Of a stretch of 64,000 nucleotides of DNA, positions 45,711-54,525 are shown piece by piece. Source of the stretch: Candidatus Thioglobus autotrophicus (lineage in GTDB: Bacteria; Pseudomonadota; Gammaproteobacteria; PS1; Pseudothioglobaceae); NCBI RefSeq assembly GCF_001293165.1, contig NZ_CP010552.1, forward strand, positions 1,302,001 through 1,366,000, given 5' to 3'. Below the pieces are notes generated by a model that did not search any database, was not told the origin of the DNA, and saw nothing but the letters and a program-made list of their open reading frames with translations. The translations under genes and the position numbers were made by a program. Positions within the stretch are counted from its first letter, which is position 1; every line of letters starts with the position of its first letter.

Positions 45711-46037
45711 TTAGTAACCACCTTTACGTCTAGTCTCTGGAAGACCGGCAACCTTACCTGCTTGTTTAGCAGGACCTTTAGGAAATAGGCTGTATAGCTC
45801 TTTAGTACCTAATTTACCGTCCCAATCAGCTTTTAAGCCTTTAACCATGTTGCGCTCATTAGGCTGATTAGCATTATTATTAATGTACTCATCACGCAGA
45901 AAGTTAATCAACTTAAAACTGTCAGCTGTTAATTCAATACCTTCTTCTGCTGCAATTTCTTGAGCAATATCTTCATTCCATTCGTTAAGGTTAACTAAGT
46001 AACCGTGAGCGTCTCTTTCTAAATCTGCTAATGCCAT
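45711..46037 (-). CDS. DsrC/TusE-family protein lacking both conserved cysteines (RspA-like)
   Basis: A 108-residue soluble protein with the full DsrC fold pattern: DAHGYLVNLNEWNEDIAQEIA (9-29), EEGIELTADSFKLINFLRDEY, then LFPKGPAKQAGKVAGLP. In DsrC the last block reads QACKIAGLPKPTGCV, with cysteines whose trisulfide carries sulfur; in TusE only the last is kept. Here the first cysteine is G94 and the C-terminal end is RRKGGY, with no cysteine anywhere in the protein. It therefore cannot carry sulfur and fits the class called RspA (proposed regulatory). It has a strong GGAGG ribosome-binding site and is divergent from lepB. Confidence 0.88.
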   Translation of the reverse strand: MALADLERDAHGYLVNLNEWNEDIAQEIAAEEGIELTADSFKLINFLRDEYINNNANQPNERNMVKGLKADWDGKLGTKELYSLFPKGPAKQAGKVAGLPETRRKGGY

Positions 46038-46072
46038 TGTATTTCCTCCAATGTGAAAAACTATAAAAAGAA

Positions 46073-46088
46073 GTTATTATATAATAAC
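46073..46088. promoter_or_regulatory. Palindrome in the DsrC-like/lepB divergent promoter region
   Basis: GTTATTATATAATAAC is a perfect 16-bp palindrome centred between the two divergent starts, containing -10-like TATAAT in either orientation. It could be an operator or just the overlapping -10 elements. Confidence 0.4.
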
Positions 46089-46126
46089 AACGTTTTGCTT
46101 TACCTTTTTTTTGTACGGATATTATT

Positions 46127-47011
46127 ATGACACTTGAAAATGCTTCACCTTTCTTTGCCTGGGATGTTTCATCGTATTTAGCTTTATTTTTAATCAGTGC
46201 TTTTTTGATTGTGAGCTTGGATCATTTGCTTTTTAACAAAGGCGAGAAGTTGTCCCATCCAACACCTGATAAAACAGGATTTACTAAATTTGTATATTTT
46301 GTGATGTTCTTGCGCTTTAATAAGAGCGAAAAATATAGCGATCGCCCCAAGGTGGTGCAATGGTCAGCTGAGTTCTTTCCTGTGTTGTTGCTAGTTTTTG
46401 TGCTGCGTGGCTTTATTGTAGAGCCTTTTAGAATTCCGTCTAATTCAATGATGCCAACCTTGTTAACAGGTGATTTTATTTTGGTTTCTAAGTTTGATTA
46501 TGGCGTGAGTATTCCGGTTTTAAATCAGAAGCTGATTGAGTTTAAAAAACCTGAAAGAGGCGATGTGGTTGTTTTTAGATATCCTAATTATGAAAAAAAT
46601 GCCAAATATCAAGGTGCTGACTTCATTAAAAGAATTGTCGGTATTCCGGGCGATACAGTGGTTTATCATGCAGATCGCTTATTGGTGAATGGCGAAAAAA
46701 TTAACTATGAAAATTTTGAAGATTATCACGGCGTTGAGTCGGGCATAGAGATGACAGGCTTTAAGCATCAGCGAGAATTATTGGGTAATAATCCTCATGA
46801 TATTTTGCTAGATCCGAATCAAACCTCTCGGGGAGTTAAGGCAGTTGTTCCAGCAGGGCATTATTTTGTTATGGGTGATAATCGCTCACGTAGTAGTGAC
46901 TCTCGTTTTTGGGGATTTGTGCCGGAAAAATACATCATTGGTAAAGCCTTCGGTATTTGGATGCACTATGATGACTCACTCAAATTAGATCGAGTTGGGA
47001 GTTTTGATTAG
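46127..47011 (+). CDS. lepB: Signal peptidase I
   Basis: A 294-residue inner membrane serine protease. Two N-terminal membrane segments (about 16-33 and 82-98) precede the periplasmic catalytic domain. Catalytic S107 in RIPSNSMMPTL and K168 in GADFIKRIVGIPGD are visible, with the GDNRSRSSDSRFWG block near residue 250. It is separated from lepA (61610), with which it pairs in many relatives. Confidence 0.97.
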   Translation: MTLENASPFFAWDVSSYLALFLISAFLIVSLDHLLFNKGEKLSHPTPDKTGFTKFVYFVMFLRFNKSEKYSDRPKVVQWSAEFFPVLLLVFVLRGFIVEPFRIPSNSMMPTLLTGDFILVSKFDYGVSIPVLNQKLIEFKKPERGDVVVFRYPNYEKNAKYQGADFIKRIVGIPGDTVVYHADRLLVNGEKINYENFEDYHGVESGIEMTGFKHQRELLGNNPHDILLDPNQTSRGVKAVVPAGHYFVMGDNRSRSSDSRFWGFVPEKYIIGKAFGIWMHYDDSLKLDRVGSFD

Positions 47012-47040
47012 TCGTTCAGACGAGCCTAGTTAAACAAAAA

Positions 47041-47889
47041 CTAATTAATATGTTTTAAGATGTTGCTAAGCTCGTCTTCTGATTTGTAATGGATGATGAT
47101 CTTGCCTTTATCACCCGTTGCTTTAATCTCTGTTTTGGAGTTGAATGTTTTTGATAGGGTGCTCATGAGCTCAGAGATATGAGGCTCAATCGAGGCAGTA
47201 GCTTTTGTTTTTGGCGTTAAAACTCGCTTCACCAGCTCTTCTGTTTGACGCACAGATAAAGACTTTGCAATGACTTGGTTAGCTACCATAAGCTGATTTT
47301 CTTCTGTTAAGGGTAGCAGGGCACGTGCATGACCCATTTCAATTTTCCTCTGACCAAGTAATTGTTTTGAAGCTTCACCAAGTTGTAATAGGCGAATAAG
47401 ATTACTCACGCTAGAACGTGAGCGACCCACCACATTTGAAATTTCTTCATGAGTCATTTTAAAATCTTCGATTAGCTGCTGTAAAGCTTTAGCCTCTTCT
47501 AATGGAGTTAGTGATTCGCGCTGGATGTTTTCAATCAGGCCAATGGCGAGCGCTACTTGGTCATCAATTTCGCGCACAATAACAGGAACTTCGCTTAGCC
47601 CTGCAATTTGAGCCGCATGCCAACGACGCTCACCAGCGATGATTTCGTACTTATCGTAAGTAACCTTTCTAACAACCAGTGGCTGAATAACGCCTTGGGA
47701 GGTAATAGACGCCGCTAGCTCGTTAAGTGTTTCTGTATCTATGTCGTCTCGAGGTTGAAACTTGCCGCGCTGTAGGCTGCCAACATTTAGCATCTTCAGG
47801 TTATTTTCACCATTAGCATTTTCGCTATTAGTGCCAACCTGTCCTAATAAAATATCCAATCCACGACCGAGTTTTGATGTTTTTGCCAT
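47041..47889 (-). CDS. parB: Chromosome partitioning protein ParB
   Basis: A 282-residue DNA-binding CTPase. Start LGRGLDILLG, CTP-binding motif region IAGERRWHAA (about 88-97), helix-turn-helix (about 150-175, SNVVGRSRSSVSNLIRLLQL) and C-terminal dimerisation domain. It lies 5 bp after parA. No gidA/gidB neighbours; parAB here follow ctpA. No parS palindrome of the GTTTCACGTGAAAC type was noticed in the window. Confidence 0.95.
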   Translation of the reverse strand: MAKTSKLGRGLDILLGQVGTNSENANGENNLKMLNVGSLQRGKFQPRDDIDTETLNELAASITSQGVIQPLVVRKVTYDKYEIIAGERRWHAAQIAGLSEVPVIVREIDDQVALAIGLIENIQRESLTPLEEAKALQQLIEDFKMTHEEISNVVGRSRSSVSNLIRLLQLGEASKQLLGQRKIEMGHARALLPLTEENQLMVANQVIAKSLSVRQTEELVKRVLTPKTKATASIEPHISELMSTLSKTFNSKTEIKATGDKGKIIIHYKSEDELSNILKHIN

Positions 47890-47894
47890 AATAG

Positions 47895-48665
47895 TTAGTT
47901 TATTGATGTTTTCCTGAGCACTTCACTGGCTAAGGAGATATAGGAAATTGCACCCTTGGATGATCTTGCATAGCTGATTGCATCTTGACCAAAACTCGGC
48001 GCTTCTGCTAATTTTACATTTCTAGGTACAATGGTTTTAAAGACTTTATGTGAGAAATATTGTTGTAATTGTAAGGATACTTCGTTAGAAAGGTTGTTGC
48101 GTGTGTCATACATTGTTCGCACTAATCCAGTAATCTCAAGCTCTGGATTGGTGGTGGCTTTGATTTTTTCAATGGTTTGCATAAGCGCACTCAAACCCTC
48201 TAATGCATAATATTCGCACTGCATAGGGATAATAATCCCATCAGAGGCAGTGAAAGCGTTAATGGTGAGCATGTTAAGAGAGGGCGGACAGTCGATAATA
48301 ATATAATCATATTGGCTGGCTATTGAGTTAATGGCATTTTTAAGCTTAAACTCAGAGTTGTCCCCACGTAATAATGCGATTTCTGCTGCGATTAAATCAG
48401 TATTTGAGCCTAGTACATCAATACCTGATTCATCCACATGAACAATGGCTTTATTGATGCTACATTCATCAAGTAGCAACTCGCAAATAGAATTATCAAG
48501 CGTGTGCTTGTCAACCCCACAGCCCATGGTGGCATTACCTTGCGGGTCGATATCAATGAGTAAAACACGTTTTTTAATCGCTTTTAAAGCAGCACTTAAA
48601 TTAACGGCTGTGGTGGTTTTTCCCACCCCTCCTTTTTGATTTGCGATTGCCAGTGTTGTTGCCAT
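47895..48665 (-). CDS. parA: Chromosome partitioning ATPase ParA (Soj)
   Basis: A 256-residue deviant Walker ATPase: KGGVGKTTTAVNLSAAL at residues 11-27 with signature K11, then VLLIDIDPQGNATMG and DYIIIDCPPSLNML. Short chromosomal type without an N-terminal helix-turn-helix. Works with ParB to segregate origins. Starts 3 bp downstream of ctpA. Confidence 0.96.
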   Translation of the reverse strand: MATTLAIANQKGGVGKTTTAVNLSAALKAIKKRVLLIDIDPQGNATMGCGVDKHTLDNSICELLLDECSINKAIVHVDESGIDVLGSNTDLIAAEIALLRGDNSEFKLKNAINSIASQYDYIIIDCPPSLNMLTINAFTASDGIIIPMQCEYYALEGLSALMQTIEKIKATTNPELEITGLVRTMYDTRNNLSNEVSLQLQQYFSHKVFKTIVPRNVKLAEAPSFGQDAISYARSSKGAISYISLASEVLRKTSIN

Positions 48666-48668
48666 TAA

Positions 48669-50006
48669 CTATCGACCTAACACCGTTAGTGCCTTGAGAA
48701 GATTACTTGCCTCGTGTACAAAGTAGTCTTTTTTAAGTTTTTCAATGGCTTTTTTATCAAGCGTTGCTTGGTTATCTTCCTGTAATTTGATAATTTCCGC
48801 TTCTGACATGTTGCTTGGATCTTCTTGTTCTAGATGGCCATTGAGATCGTTTTCTTTGATATCAATGATCGACTCTTCTTTCTCATTTTCAAGACTGATA
48901 TTTTTTAGCTTAATATCTGGCTCAATTCCTTTGGCTTGAATTGAGCGGCCATTAGGTGTGTAGTAGCGCGCAGTAGTTACTTTAAGTCCATAACCTTTGT
49001 CTAGCTCAATAATAGTTTGTACCGAGCCCTTACCAAATGAAGTGTTACCCATAATAATGGCGCGCTTATGGTCTTGCAGGGCGCCGGCAACAATTTCTGA
49101 GGCCGAGGCCGAGCCTTCGTTAATTAAAACAACAATAGGTGAGCCAAGCATGATATCACCACGCTCGGTTTTAAACTTTAAGTTGGAGCTTGGAATTCTG
49201 CCTTTTGTGTACACTACCAACCCTGCCTCATCAATGAATAAGTTAGATACATCGACCGCACCATCTAACACACCACCTGGATTGTTACGCAAATCTAAAA
49301 TTAAAGACTCAAGGTAGCCATCGTTTTGCTCAACTAGTTCAGCAATTGTTTCTTTGAGTAGTGCGGCTGTTGGACCTTGAAAGCTTGAGATGCGCACATA
49401 ACCAATATTTTTTTCTAGTAGGTAGCCCTTAACACTTACAATGGTGATAATTTCACGCGTAATATCCACGACAAAAGGCTTTTGATTAGCTCTCAGGATG
49501 GTAATCTGTACATCTGTACCTGGCTCGCCACGCATCAAGTCCACACCATCTTCTAAGGTCATTCCGCGAACAGGCTTGTCACCGATTTTTACAATTAAGT
49601 CGCCTGCTTGAATGCCAGCTTTGTAAGCGGGTGTATCGTCAATTGGAGAGATGACTTGAATGCCATCGTCTTTTTTGCTGATGACAATACCTAGGCCGCC
49701 AAATTTTCCAGAGGCACTTTCCATGAGGCTTTTTTGCTCTTTAGGTTCTAAATAGACTGAGTGAGGGTCTAAGCCACTGACCATGCCTTTAATGGCGTTG
49801 TTGAATAACTCTTTATTTTCAACATCTTCAACATATAGCTGTTTGATATCGCTAAAAACTACAGTAAAGGCTTCAAGATCTTTAAAAAAAGCCTCAAGCC
49901 TTTGCTCCTCTTCTGCCGTTTTTGCTACACCAGAAGTGGACAATGAAAATAATGCAATAAATAGGGTTGCTAAAAGAGGAGTTTTATAAAAATTAAATAA
50001 AGTCAT
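48669..50006 (-). CDS. ctpA: C-terminal processing peptidase, S41 family
   Basis: A 445-residue exported serine protease. Signal peptide (about 1-27, STSGVA), PDZ domain (about 88-172, GLGIVISKKDDGIQV), and the S41 catalytic dyad S301 in EGSASASEIVAG with K326 in GNTSFGKGSVQ; the 25-residue spacing equals that of algal D1 processing protease. Cleaves C-termini of periplasmic proteins. Acidic C-terminal extension (about 385-425). Heads a ctpA-parA-parB unit. Confidence 0.95.
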   Translation of the reverse strand: MTLFNFYKTPLLATLFIALFSLSTSGVAKTAEEEQRLEAFFKDLEAFTVVFSDIKQLYVEDVENKELFNNAIKGMVSGLDPHSVYLEPKEQKSLMESASGKFGGLGIVISKKDDGIQVISPIDDTPAYKAGIQAGDLIVKIGDKPVRGMTLEDGVDLMRGEPGTDVQITILRANQKPFVVDITREIITIVSVKGYLLEKNIGYVRISSFQGPTAALLKETIAELVEQNDGYLESLILDLRNNPGGVLDGAVDVSNLFIDEAGLVVYTKGRIPSSNLKFKTERGDIMLGSPIVVLINEGSASASEIVAGALQDHKRAIIMGNTSFGKGSVQTIIELDKGYGLKVTTARYYTPNGRSIQAKGIEPDIKLKNISLENEKEESIIDIKENDLNGHLEQEDPSNMSEAEIIKLQEDNQATLDKKAIEKLKKDYFVHEASNLLKALTVLGR

Positions 50007-50107
50007 AATATAGTTATTTACTTATACGAAGTTTAAATATAATACGGTAAAGCAAGAGGTATTATTTTAGATTTTACTTGGTTTTGTTTTTATTAAATGG
50101 AGAAAAA

Positions 50108-50758
50108 ATGAGAAGATTGAACGTGATGTTATTAGCCCTATTATTGTCTTTATCAACCTTAAGCTTTGCGCAAGAAGCCTTAGAAGATACTCAGGATGCA
50201 ACAGATATTCAATCGCCAAGCACTGCTGAAGTGCCAGTTTCAGAATCTCAAAAGCCAGAAGGTCCTGTTAAAACCATTCAAACTGCCATTGTTAAACTTA
50301 ATCAATTAACCACGGTAGCTGCCTATTCACCACAACTTGTAAACACTTTAATTAAAACCGAAGTGGCGCCTTTATTTGATTTTGAGCATATTGCCAGTGA
50401 GATTTTACTAGTGAGTAATTTAAATTTAGGCGCTGATGAGCAGGCTTACTTTGCTAATAAAATTAAGAAAAACATCATTACTTCATTATTATCAAGACTT
50501 ACACAAACGCGCTCTACTTCTTTCCAGTTTATTTCGGCGCGACCAATGATTGGCGCCTCAATTGCTGTTAAGCTAAAGGTTAATGGTTATTATTCATACG
50601 GCATGTTCTTGGATATTGTTTTCCATCAAACGGCCAATCAAGACTGGAAAATCTCAGATGTGGTACTTAACAATGACAGCCTGATTAATTATTATCAAAA
50701 AATGGTGTTAATTAAATTAAGAAGATATGGCGTATACGGTATGCTAGGTCGACTTTAG
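50108..50758 (+). CDS. mlaC: MlaC-like periplasmic phospholipid-binding protein
   Basis: A 216-residue exported protein (signal peptide 1-21, STLSFAQ). It has the MlaC/Ttg2D pattern: a helical N-terminal part, EVAPLFDFEHIASEIL, then LTQTRSTSFQF and a beta sheet ending DWKISDVVLNNDSLINYYQKM. The ATG at 50108 follows a GGAG site; the longer frame from 50078 adds 10 residues and would spoil the signal peptide. MlaC shuttles phospholipids between outer and inner membranes. No mlaBDEF genes are nearby, so the gene is isolated. The TATAAT at 50038-50043 is a possible -10. Confidence 0.7.
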   Translation: MRRLNVMLLALLLSLSTLSFAQEALEDTQDATDIQSPSTAEVPVSESQKPEGPVKTIQTAIVKLNQLTTVAAYSPQLVNTLIKTEVAPLFDFEHIASEILLVSNLNLGADEQAYFANKIKKNIITSLLSRLTQTRSTSFQFISARPMIGASIAVKLKVNGYYSYGMFLDIVFHQTANQDWKISDVVLNNDSLINYYQKMVLIKLRRYGVYGMLGRL

Positions 50759-50789
50759 TTCGCCATCTACAGAAACACGAGAATAAATT

Positions 50790-51104
50790 ATGAGTGATAT
50801 GACATTATTAGAAAAAGAAGAAGATATTGAAAAGGCAACAAGAGCCTTAAAAGCGATGGCACATCCATTACGCCTGAAGATTTTATGCGCCCTTAAAAAT
50901 GACGAACTGCCTGTTTTAGAAATTGTAAAACAAGTAGGTTCTTCACAATCAAATATTTCTCAACATATTGACATTCTTAGAACTAAAGACATTGTTGAAT
51001 CAAGACGTGATGGCAATAAGATTTTATGTAAGGTAAAAGACGCCAAAATCTTAAAATTAGTAGCCAACATGCAAGCTGTATTTTGTACAGCTGATGATAT
51101 CTAA
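50790..51104 (+). CDS. ArsR/SmtB-family transcriptional regulator
   Basis: A 104-residue winged-helix protein: KAMAHPLRLKILCALKNDELPVLEI, recognition helix QVGSSQSNISQHIDILRTKDIV (about 50-71), then the wing SRRDGNKILCKVKD. Cysteines (C35, C81 and C97 by approximate count) do not form the CVC metal box of ArsR, so the sensor type is unclear. It resembles the sulfur/redox-sensing subgroup (BigR/SqrR type), which use two cysteines, but this is a guess. Precedes tRNA-Arg by 37 bp. Confidence 0.82.
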   Translation: MSDMTLLEKEEDIEKATRALKAMAHPLRLKILCALKNDELPVLEIVKQVGSSQSNISQHIDILRTKDIVESRRDGNKILCKVKDAKILKLVANMQAVFCTADDI

Positions 51105-51140
51105 CTCAAGCAGGTTATTTCCTTACTTCTGCACAAATAT

Positions 51141-51217
51141 GTGCTTGTAGCTCAGCTGGATAGAGTGTTGGCCTCCGAAGCCAAATGTCGGGTGTTCGAA
51201 TCACCTCAAGCACACCA
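51141..51217 (+). tRNA. tRNA-Arg (anticodon CCG)
   Basis: A 77-nt cloverleaf with encoded CCA. Acceptor GTGCTTG pairs with CAAGCAC, the anticodon stem-loop TTGGC-CTCCGAA-GCCAA gives CCG, T arm GGTGTTCGAATCACC, discriminator A. Decodes CGG. Confidence 0.96.
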
Positions 51218-51229
51218 TCTTAATCATTT

Positions 51230-51994
51230 ATGATTTATCCAACTATTAATCCCATTGCCCTAGATCTAGGTTTTATCCAAATCTATTGGTATGGATTAAT
51301 GTATCTCGGCGCTTTTTTAGCGGCTTATTTTTTGGCGAATTATCGCGCTAAGCAATCTGATCATTGGAATCCACAGCAAGTTGAAGACCTGATTTTCTAT
51401 GGCGCTATTGGTGTCATTGTTGGCGGTCGTTTGGGTTATATGTTGTTTTATAACTTGCCACATTTTTTATCTGACCCACTCTCGATTTTTGCCATTCAAG
51501 GTGGCGGCATGTCATTTCATGGCGGATTTTTAGGCGTGTTACTGGCTATGGTGCTGTTTAATCGAAAATACCATAAAAGCTTTTTTACCACCATGGATTT
51601 TGTTGCACCCTTGGTGCCGTTAGGTTTGGGCTTTGGTAGAATGGGTAATTTTATCAATGGTGAGCTTTGGGGTAAAGTAACCACCAGTCCTTTAGGTATG
51701 TTTATCCAAGAGCAGGGCGTGGCTCGCTATCCATCACAATTGTATGAGGCCTTTTTAGAAGGCCTGGTGTTGTTTATTATTCTTTGGGTGTATAGTCAAA
51801 AATCGCGACCTTTGATGTCAGTTTCAGCGCTATTTTTAATTTTCTACGGACTCTTTAGATTTATAATTGAATTTGTTCGAGTGCCTGATGTGCAGTTAGG
51901 CTACTTGGCGTTTGATTGGCTTACCATGGGGCAATTATTAAGCCTACCGATGATTGTTTTAGGTGTTTATCTTATTTTTAAAGCAAAAAAATGA
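51230..51994 (+). CDS. lgt: Prolipoprotein diacylglyceryl transferase
   Basis: A 254-residue, seven-span inner membrane enzyme adding diacylglycerol to lipobox cysteines. The HGGFLGV motif (about residues 104-110), the GRMGNFINGELWG block (Lgt signature) and YPSQLYEA are present. Together with lspA (16508) it forms the first two steps of lipoprotein maturation. Overlaps thyA by 4 bp, the standard lgt-thyA pairing. Confidence 0.97.
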   Translation: MIYPTINPIALDLGFIQIYWYGLMYLGAFLAAYFLANYRAKQSDHWNPQQVEDLIFYGAIGVIVGGRLGYMLFYNLPHFLSDPLSIFAIQGGGMSFHGGFLGVLLAMVLFNRKYHKSFFTTMDFVAPLVPLGLGFGRMGNFINGELWGKVTTSPLGMFIQEQGVARYPSQLYEAFLEGLVLFIILWVYSQKSRPLMSVSALFLIFYGLFRFIIEFVRVPDVQLGYLAFDWLTMGQLLSLPMIVLGVYLIFKAKK

Positions 51995-52845
51995 AAGCAT
52001 ATATTGATATTGGAAAACAAATTTTAGACGAAGGTGTGTGGCTGGAGAATGCCCGCACTGGGCAAAAAACGCTCACCATTATTGGTGCAACTTTCGAGCA
52101 TGATTTGTCAGATGGTACCGTGCCCGTAGTCACCACCAAAAAGCTTTTTTGGAAATCTGCCATTGCTGAGATGTTGGGCTATATTCGTGGTTATAGCTCT
52201 GCGGCTCAATTTAGAGCGATAGGGTGTAATACCTGGAACGCTAACGCTAATGACAACCAAGCTTGGCTAGATAACCCGCACCGCAAAGGTGAAGACGATA
52301 TGGGTATGTGCTACGGAGTGATTGGGCGAGCTTTTCCTGGTATCGAAGATGATGAGCCACTTGATCAGTATAAAAAGATTGTGACAGATCTATCAAAAGG
52401 TGTGGACGATAGACGTGAGATTATGACTTTTAATCATCCTAATCTTATTCATCGGGCGTGTTTGCCGGCGTGTATGCATACTCATCATTTTAATTTACTC
52501 GGTGATGATTTGTATTTAGAGAGTTATCAGCGTAGTAGTGATTACGCCTTAGGTCAGCCGTTTAATCATTTTCAGGTGGCATTCTTGCTACTGATTACTG
52601 CACAAATTACCGGCAAAAAAGCTAAAAAAATGCGCCATCATTTATCTAATGTGCATTTGTATGAAAATCAAGTAGAAATTTTTAAAAACCAGCAAGTGGA
52701 TCGCGAACCATTGGCATTGCCAAGTCTTAAAATTAATCCAGAAATTAAGACACTAGAGGATCTAGAAACTTGGGTTACCATGGATGATTTTGAGTTGCTT
52801 GATTATCAACATCATGATCCGGTTAAATATCCATTCACTGTATAA
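51991..52845 (+). CDS. thyA: Thymidylate synthase ThyA
   Basis: A 284-residue enzyme methylating dUMP with methylene-THF. Catalytic C161 in CLPACMHTHHFNL (unusual substitution of the common PPCHxxxQF), YQRSSDYALGQPFNH (phosphate and dUMP site), HLYENQVEI. The CLPACMHTHHF variant is seen in some proteobacterial and phage-like enzymes. Coupled to lgt. Confidence 0.94.
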   Translation: MKAYIDIGKQILDEGVWLENARTGQKTLTIIGATFEHDLSDGTVPVVTTKKLFWKSAIAEMLGYIRGYSSAAQFRAIGCNTWNANANDNQAWLDNPHRKGEDDMGMCYGVIGRAFPGIEDDEPLDQYKKIVTDLSKGVDDRREIMTFNHPNLIHRACLPACMHTHHFNLLGDDLYLESYQRSSDYALGQPFNHFQVAFLLLITAQITGKKAKKMRHHLSNVHLYENQVEIFKNQQVDREPLALPSLKINPEIKTLEDLETWVTMDDFELLDYQHHDPVKYPFTV

Positions 52846-52854
52846 GAGAAAACT

Positions 52855-53184
52855 ATGAGCCTACCTAACTGTCCACAATGCCAATCTGAATATATCTACG
52901 AAGACGGCAATCTTTTTATTTGCCCTGAATGTGCACATGAATTTTCAGCGGATGATTTGAATGAACAAGAGGAAGTAGTTAAGGATGCTAATGGCAACAT
53001 ACTGGTAGATGGTGATACGGTAACTGTTATTAAAGATCTAAAAATCAAAGGCACTTCAAACGCAGTAAAAGTTGGCACAAAGGTTAAAAACATCCACCTG
53101 TGCGAAGGTGATCATAATATTGATTGCAAAATTCCTGGCTTTGGTGCGATGAAGCTTAAATCAGAATTTGTGAAAAAAGTTTAA
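52855..53184 (+). CDS. yjdM: PhnA/YjdM-family zinc ribbon protein
   Basis: A 109-residue protein with an N-terminal zinc ribbon CPQC...CPEC (residues 6-9 and 23-26) and a C-terminal SH3-like domain ([24 protein letters not shown]). Family once annotated as alkylphosphonate utilisation operon protein PhnA; that function is not established. Lies 9 bp after thyA and is followed by a terminator. Confidence 0.9.
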   Translation: MSLPNCPQCQSEYIYEDGNLFICPECAHEFSADDLNEQEEVVKDANGNILVDGDTVTVIKDLKIKGTSNAVKVGTKVKNIHLCEGDHNIDCKIPGFGAMKLKSEFVKKV

Positions 53185-53212
53185 TCAGTTTAAAAAATTT
53201 CACAAATTATTT

Positions 53213-53240
53213 AAATCGCACTTTGAGTGCGATTTTTTTT
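53213..53240 (+). terminator. Intrinsic terminator after yjdM
   Basis: AAATCGCACT (53213-53222), TTG loop, AGTGCGATTT (53226-53235), then further T to 53240. Closes the MlaC-to-yjdM stretch. The remaining 180 bases to the convergent gene end are AT-rich and hold nothing recognised. Confidence 0.9.
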
Positions 53241-53424
53241 GGCCCAATATTCAAAAAAACGACTAATTTTAGGGTGTTTTGTTATGTTTTTAGTGCTTTT
53301 TAAGGTTATTTTGCTAGAAAGTGCTTTGCTTTAGGTTGTTTTTCGAAAGGGTGGCAAAAATATTAGAAATTTTACAAACGGCTAATATTTCTTTAAAAAA
53401 AGCTACTAAATTAGTATTTTAAGC

Positions 53425-54456
53425 CTATTTCCAAAGATCTACAGTGATTCCTTGCTCTCTCAAAATGTCTGATTTATGCTCAAGATAACGCTGGAAGTTT
53501 GGCTGCGTTTTGTATTCACCTGAGAGTACATAAGTCATAATTCCGTGAGTGTGATAGGCCTTGAAAAAAGCATCTCTGCGAATAATCTCCTCGCCTGTTT
53601 TATCAAAAAATACAATGGCTGGTTTGTAAGTAAGGTTCAGCTCATTGTACCAATCTTTAGCGGTGGTGCGCTTACCAGCAGGGGTGATGAGCTTTTCATC
53701 AGAGAGTGTATTAAAGCGTACAACTTGCATTTGTTTTAGATGCTTTTGAGTTTCTTCGAGTGGCATGAGTTGTTGATAAAAATCATTACATTCTAGACAA
53801 TTTGGCTCTTCGAAAAATACCGCTAAGTATTTTTGTGCAGGCAGGGTCTTGTTTCGAGCTAGCATATGTGGGCCTTGCTCGAAAATAGCATGGGCATTTA
53901 GTGTGCCTGAGGTGTCTTTTTTAAGGCTATTAAGGTAGCTAGCGTAAGATTGATTAAAATAGGTTTTTTGGGAAATATAATCAAGTGTGGCGTGCATTTT
54001 ATCAATCGATTGATAGCCATTAAGCCTAAGCAAAATATCACCTTTTGAGTTTAAAAACAAAGTTGTTGGTGTAAATTGGATTTTCATTTTGGCTGAAAAT
54101 TCTTTTTCAGTGTAATCATTTCCTTGCCAATCAACCAGTTCACGATCCCCCCACATATTGGTTTCAATGACGTCAAAATCTTGTTTTAATTTAGCGACTA
54201 AATCATCATCATGAAAATTATCTTGTACGAGTTTGGCACAATAAGGACAGCCGTCTTGGTGAAAATAAATCATCACGTGCTTACCCTCATCTGCTGCCTC
54301 TTCCAAGTCTTCAGAAAAATCCATGAAGCTGGCTTTAAACCAATTAGGCAGTTCGTCAACGACTTTACCGCCTAAAAATTCTGCCTTTTTAACGTGCTCT
54401 GTGGCTAGTGATGGTTGTAAGATTAGTAGTGAAAATATTAGAATTAAGGTCCGCAT
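53425..54456 (-). CDS. Periplasmic protein with two thioredoxin-like domains (SoxW-like)
   Basis: A 343-residue exported protein (signal peptide 1-18, LQPSLA). Domain 1 (about 40-165) has C70-P-Y-C73 in YFHQDGCPYCAKL with cis-proline FTPTTLFL; domain 2 (about 205-320) has C220-L-E-C223 in FFEEPNCLECNDF with KPAIVFFD. Both resemble the SoxW/DsbD-gamma type thioredoxin fold. A duplicated arrangement in one chain suggests a periplasmic dithiol relay, perhaps for sulfur carriers or cytochrome assembly. No sox genes are adjacent. Stands alone in its unit, 70 bp from the Cas6-like gene. Confidence 0.8.
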   Translation of the reverse strand: MRTLILIFSLLILQPSLATEHVKKAEFLGGKVVDELPNWFKASFMDFSEDLEEAADEGKHVMIYFHQDGCPYCAKLVQDNFHDDDLVAKLKQDFDVIETNMWGDRELVDWQGNDYTEKEFSAKMKIQFTPTTLFLNSKGDILLRLNGYQSIDKMHATLDYISQKTYFNQSYASYLNSLKKDTSGTLNAHAIFEQGPHMLARNKTLPAQKYLAVFFEEPNCLECNDFYQQLMPLEETQKHLKQMQVVRFNTLSDEKLITPAGKRTTAKDWYNELNLTYKPAIVFFDKTGEEIIRRDAFFKAYHTHGIMTYVLSGEYKTQPNFQRYLEHKSDILREQGITVDLWK

Positions 54457-54525
54457 AACTCCTCCCCAGAGTTGTGTGATTGATACCTAGAATTGTAGAG
54501 TGAAAGTCGTGCTAATGCAAATGAT

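Noticed and set aside
47041-48665. Expected parS sites near parAB
   Set aside because: No palindrome of the GTTTCACGTGAAAC type was noticed; gidA/gidB and dnaA are absent, so no origin is claimed.
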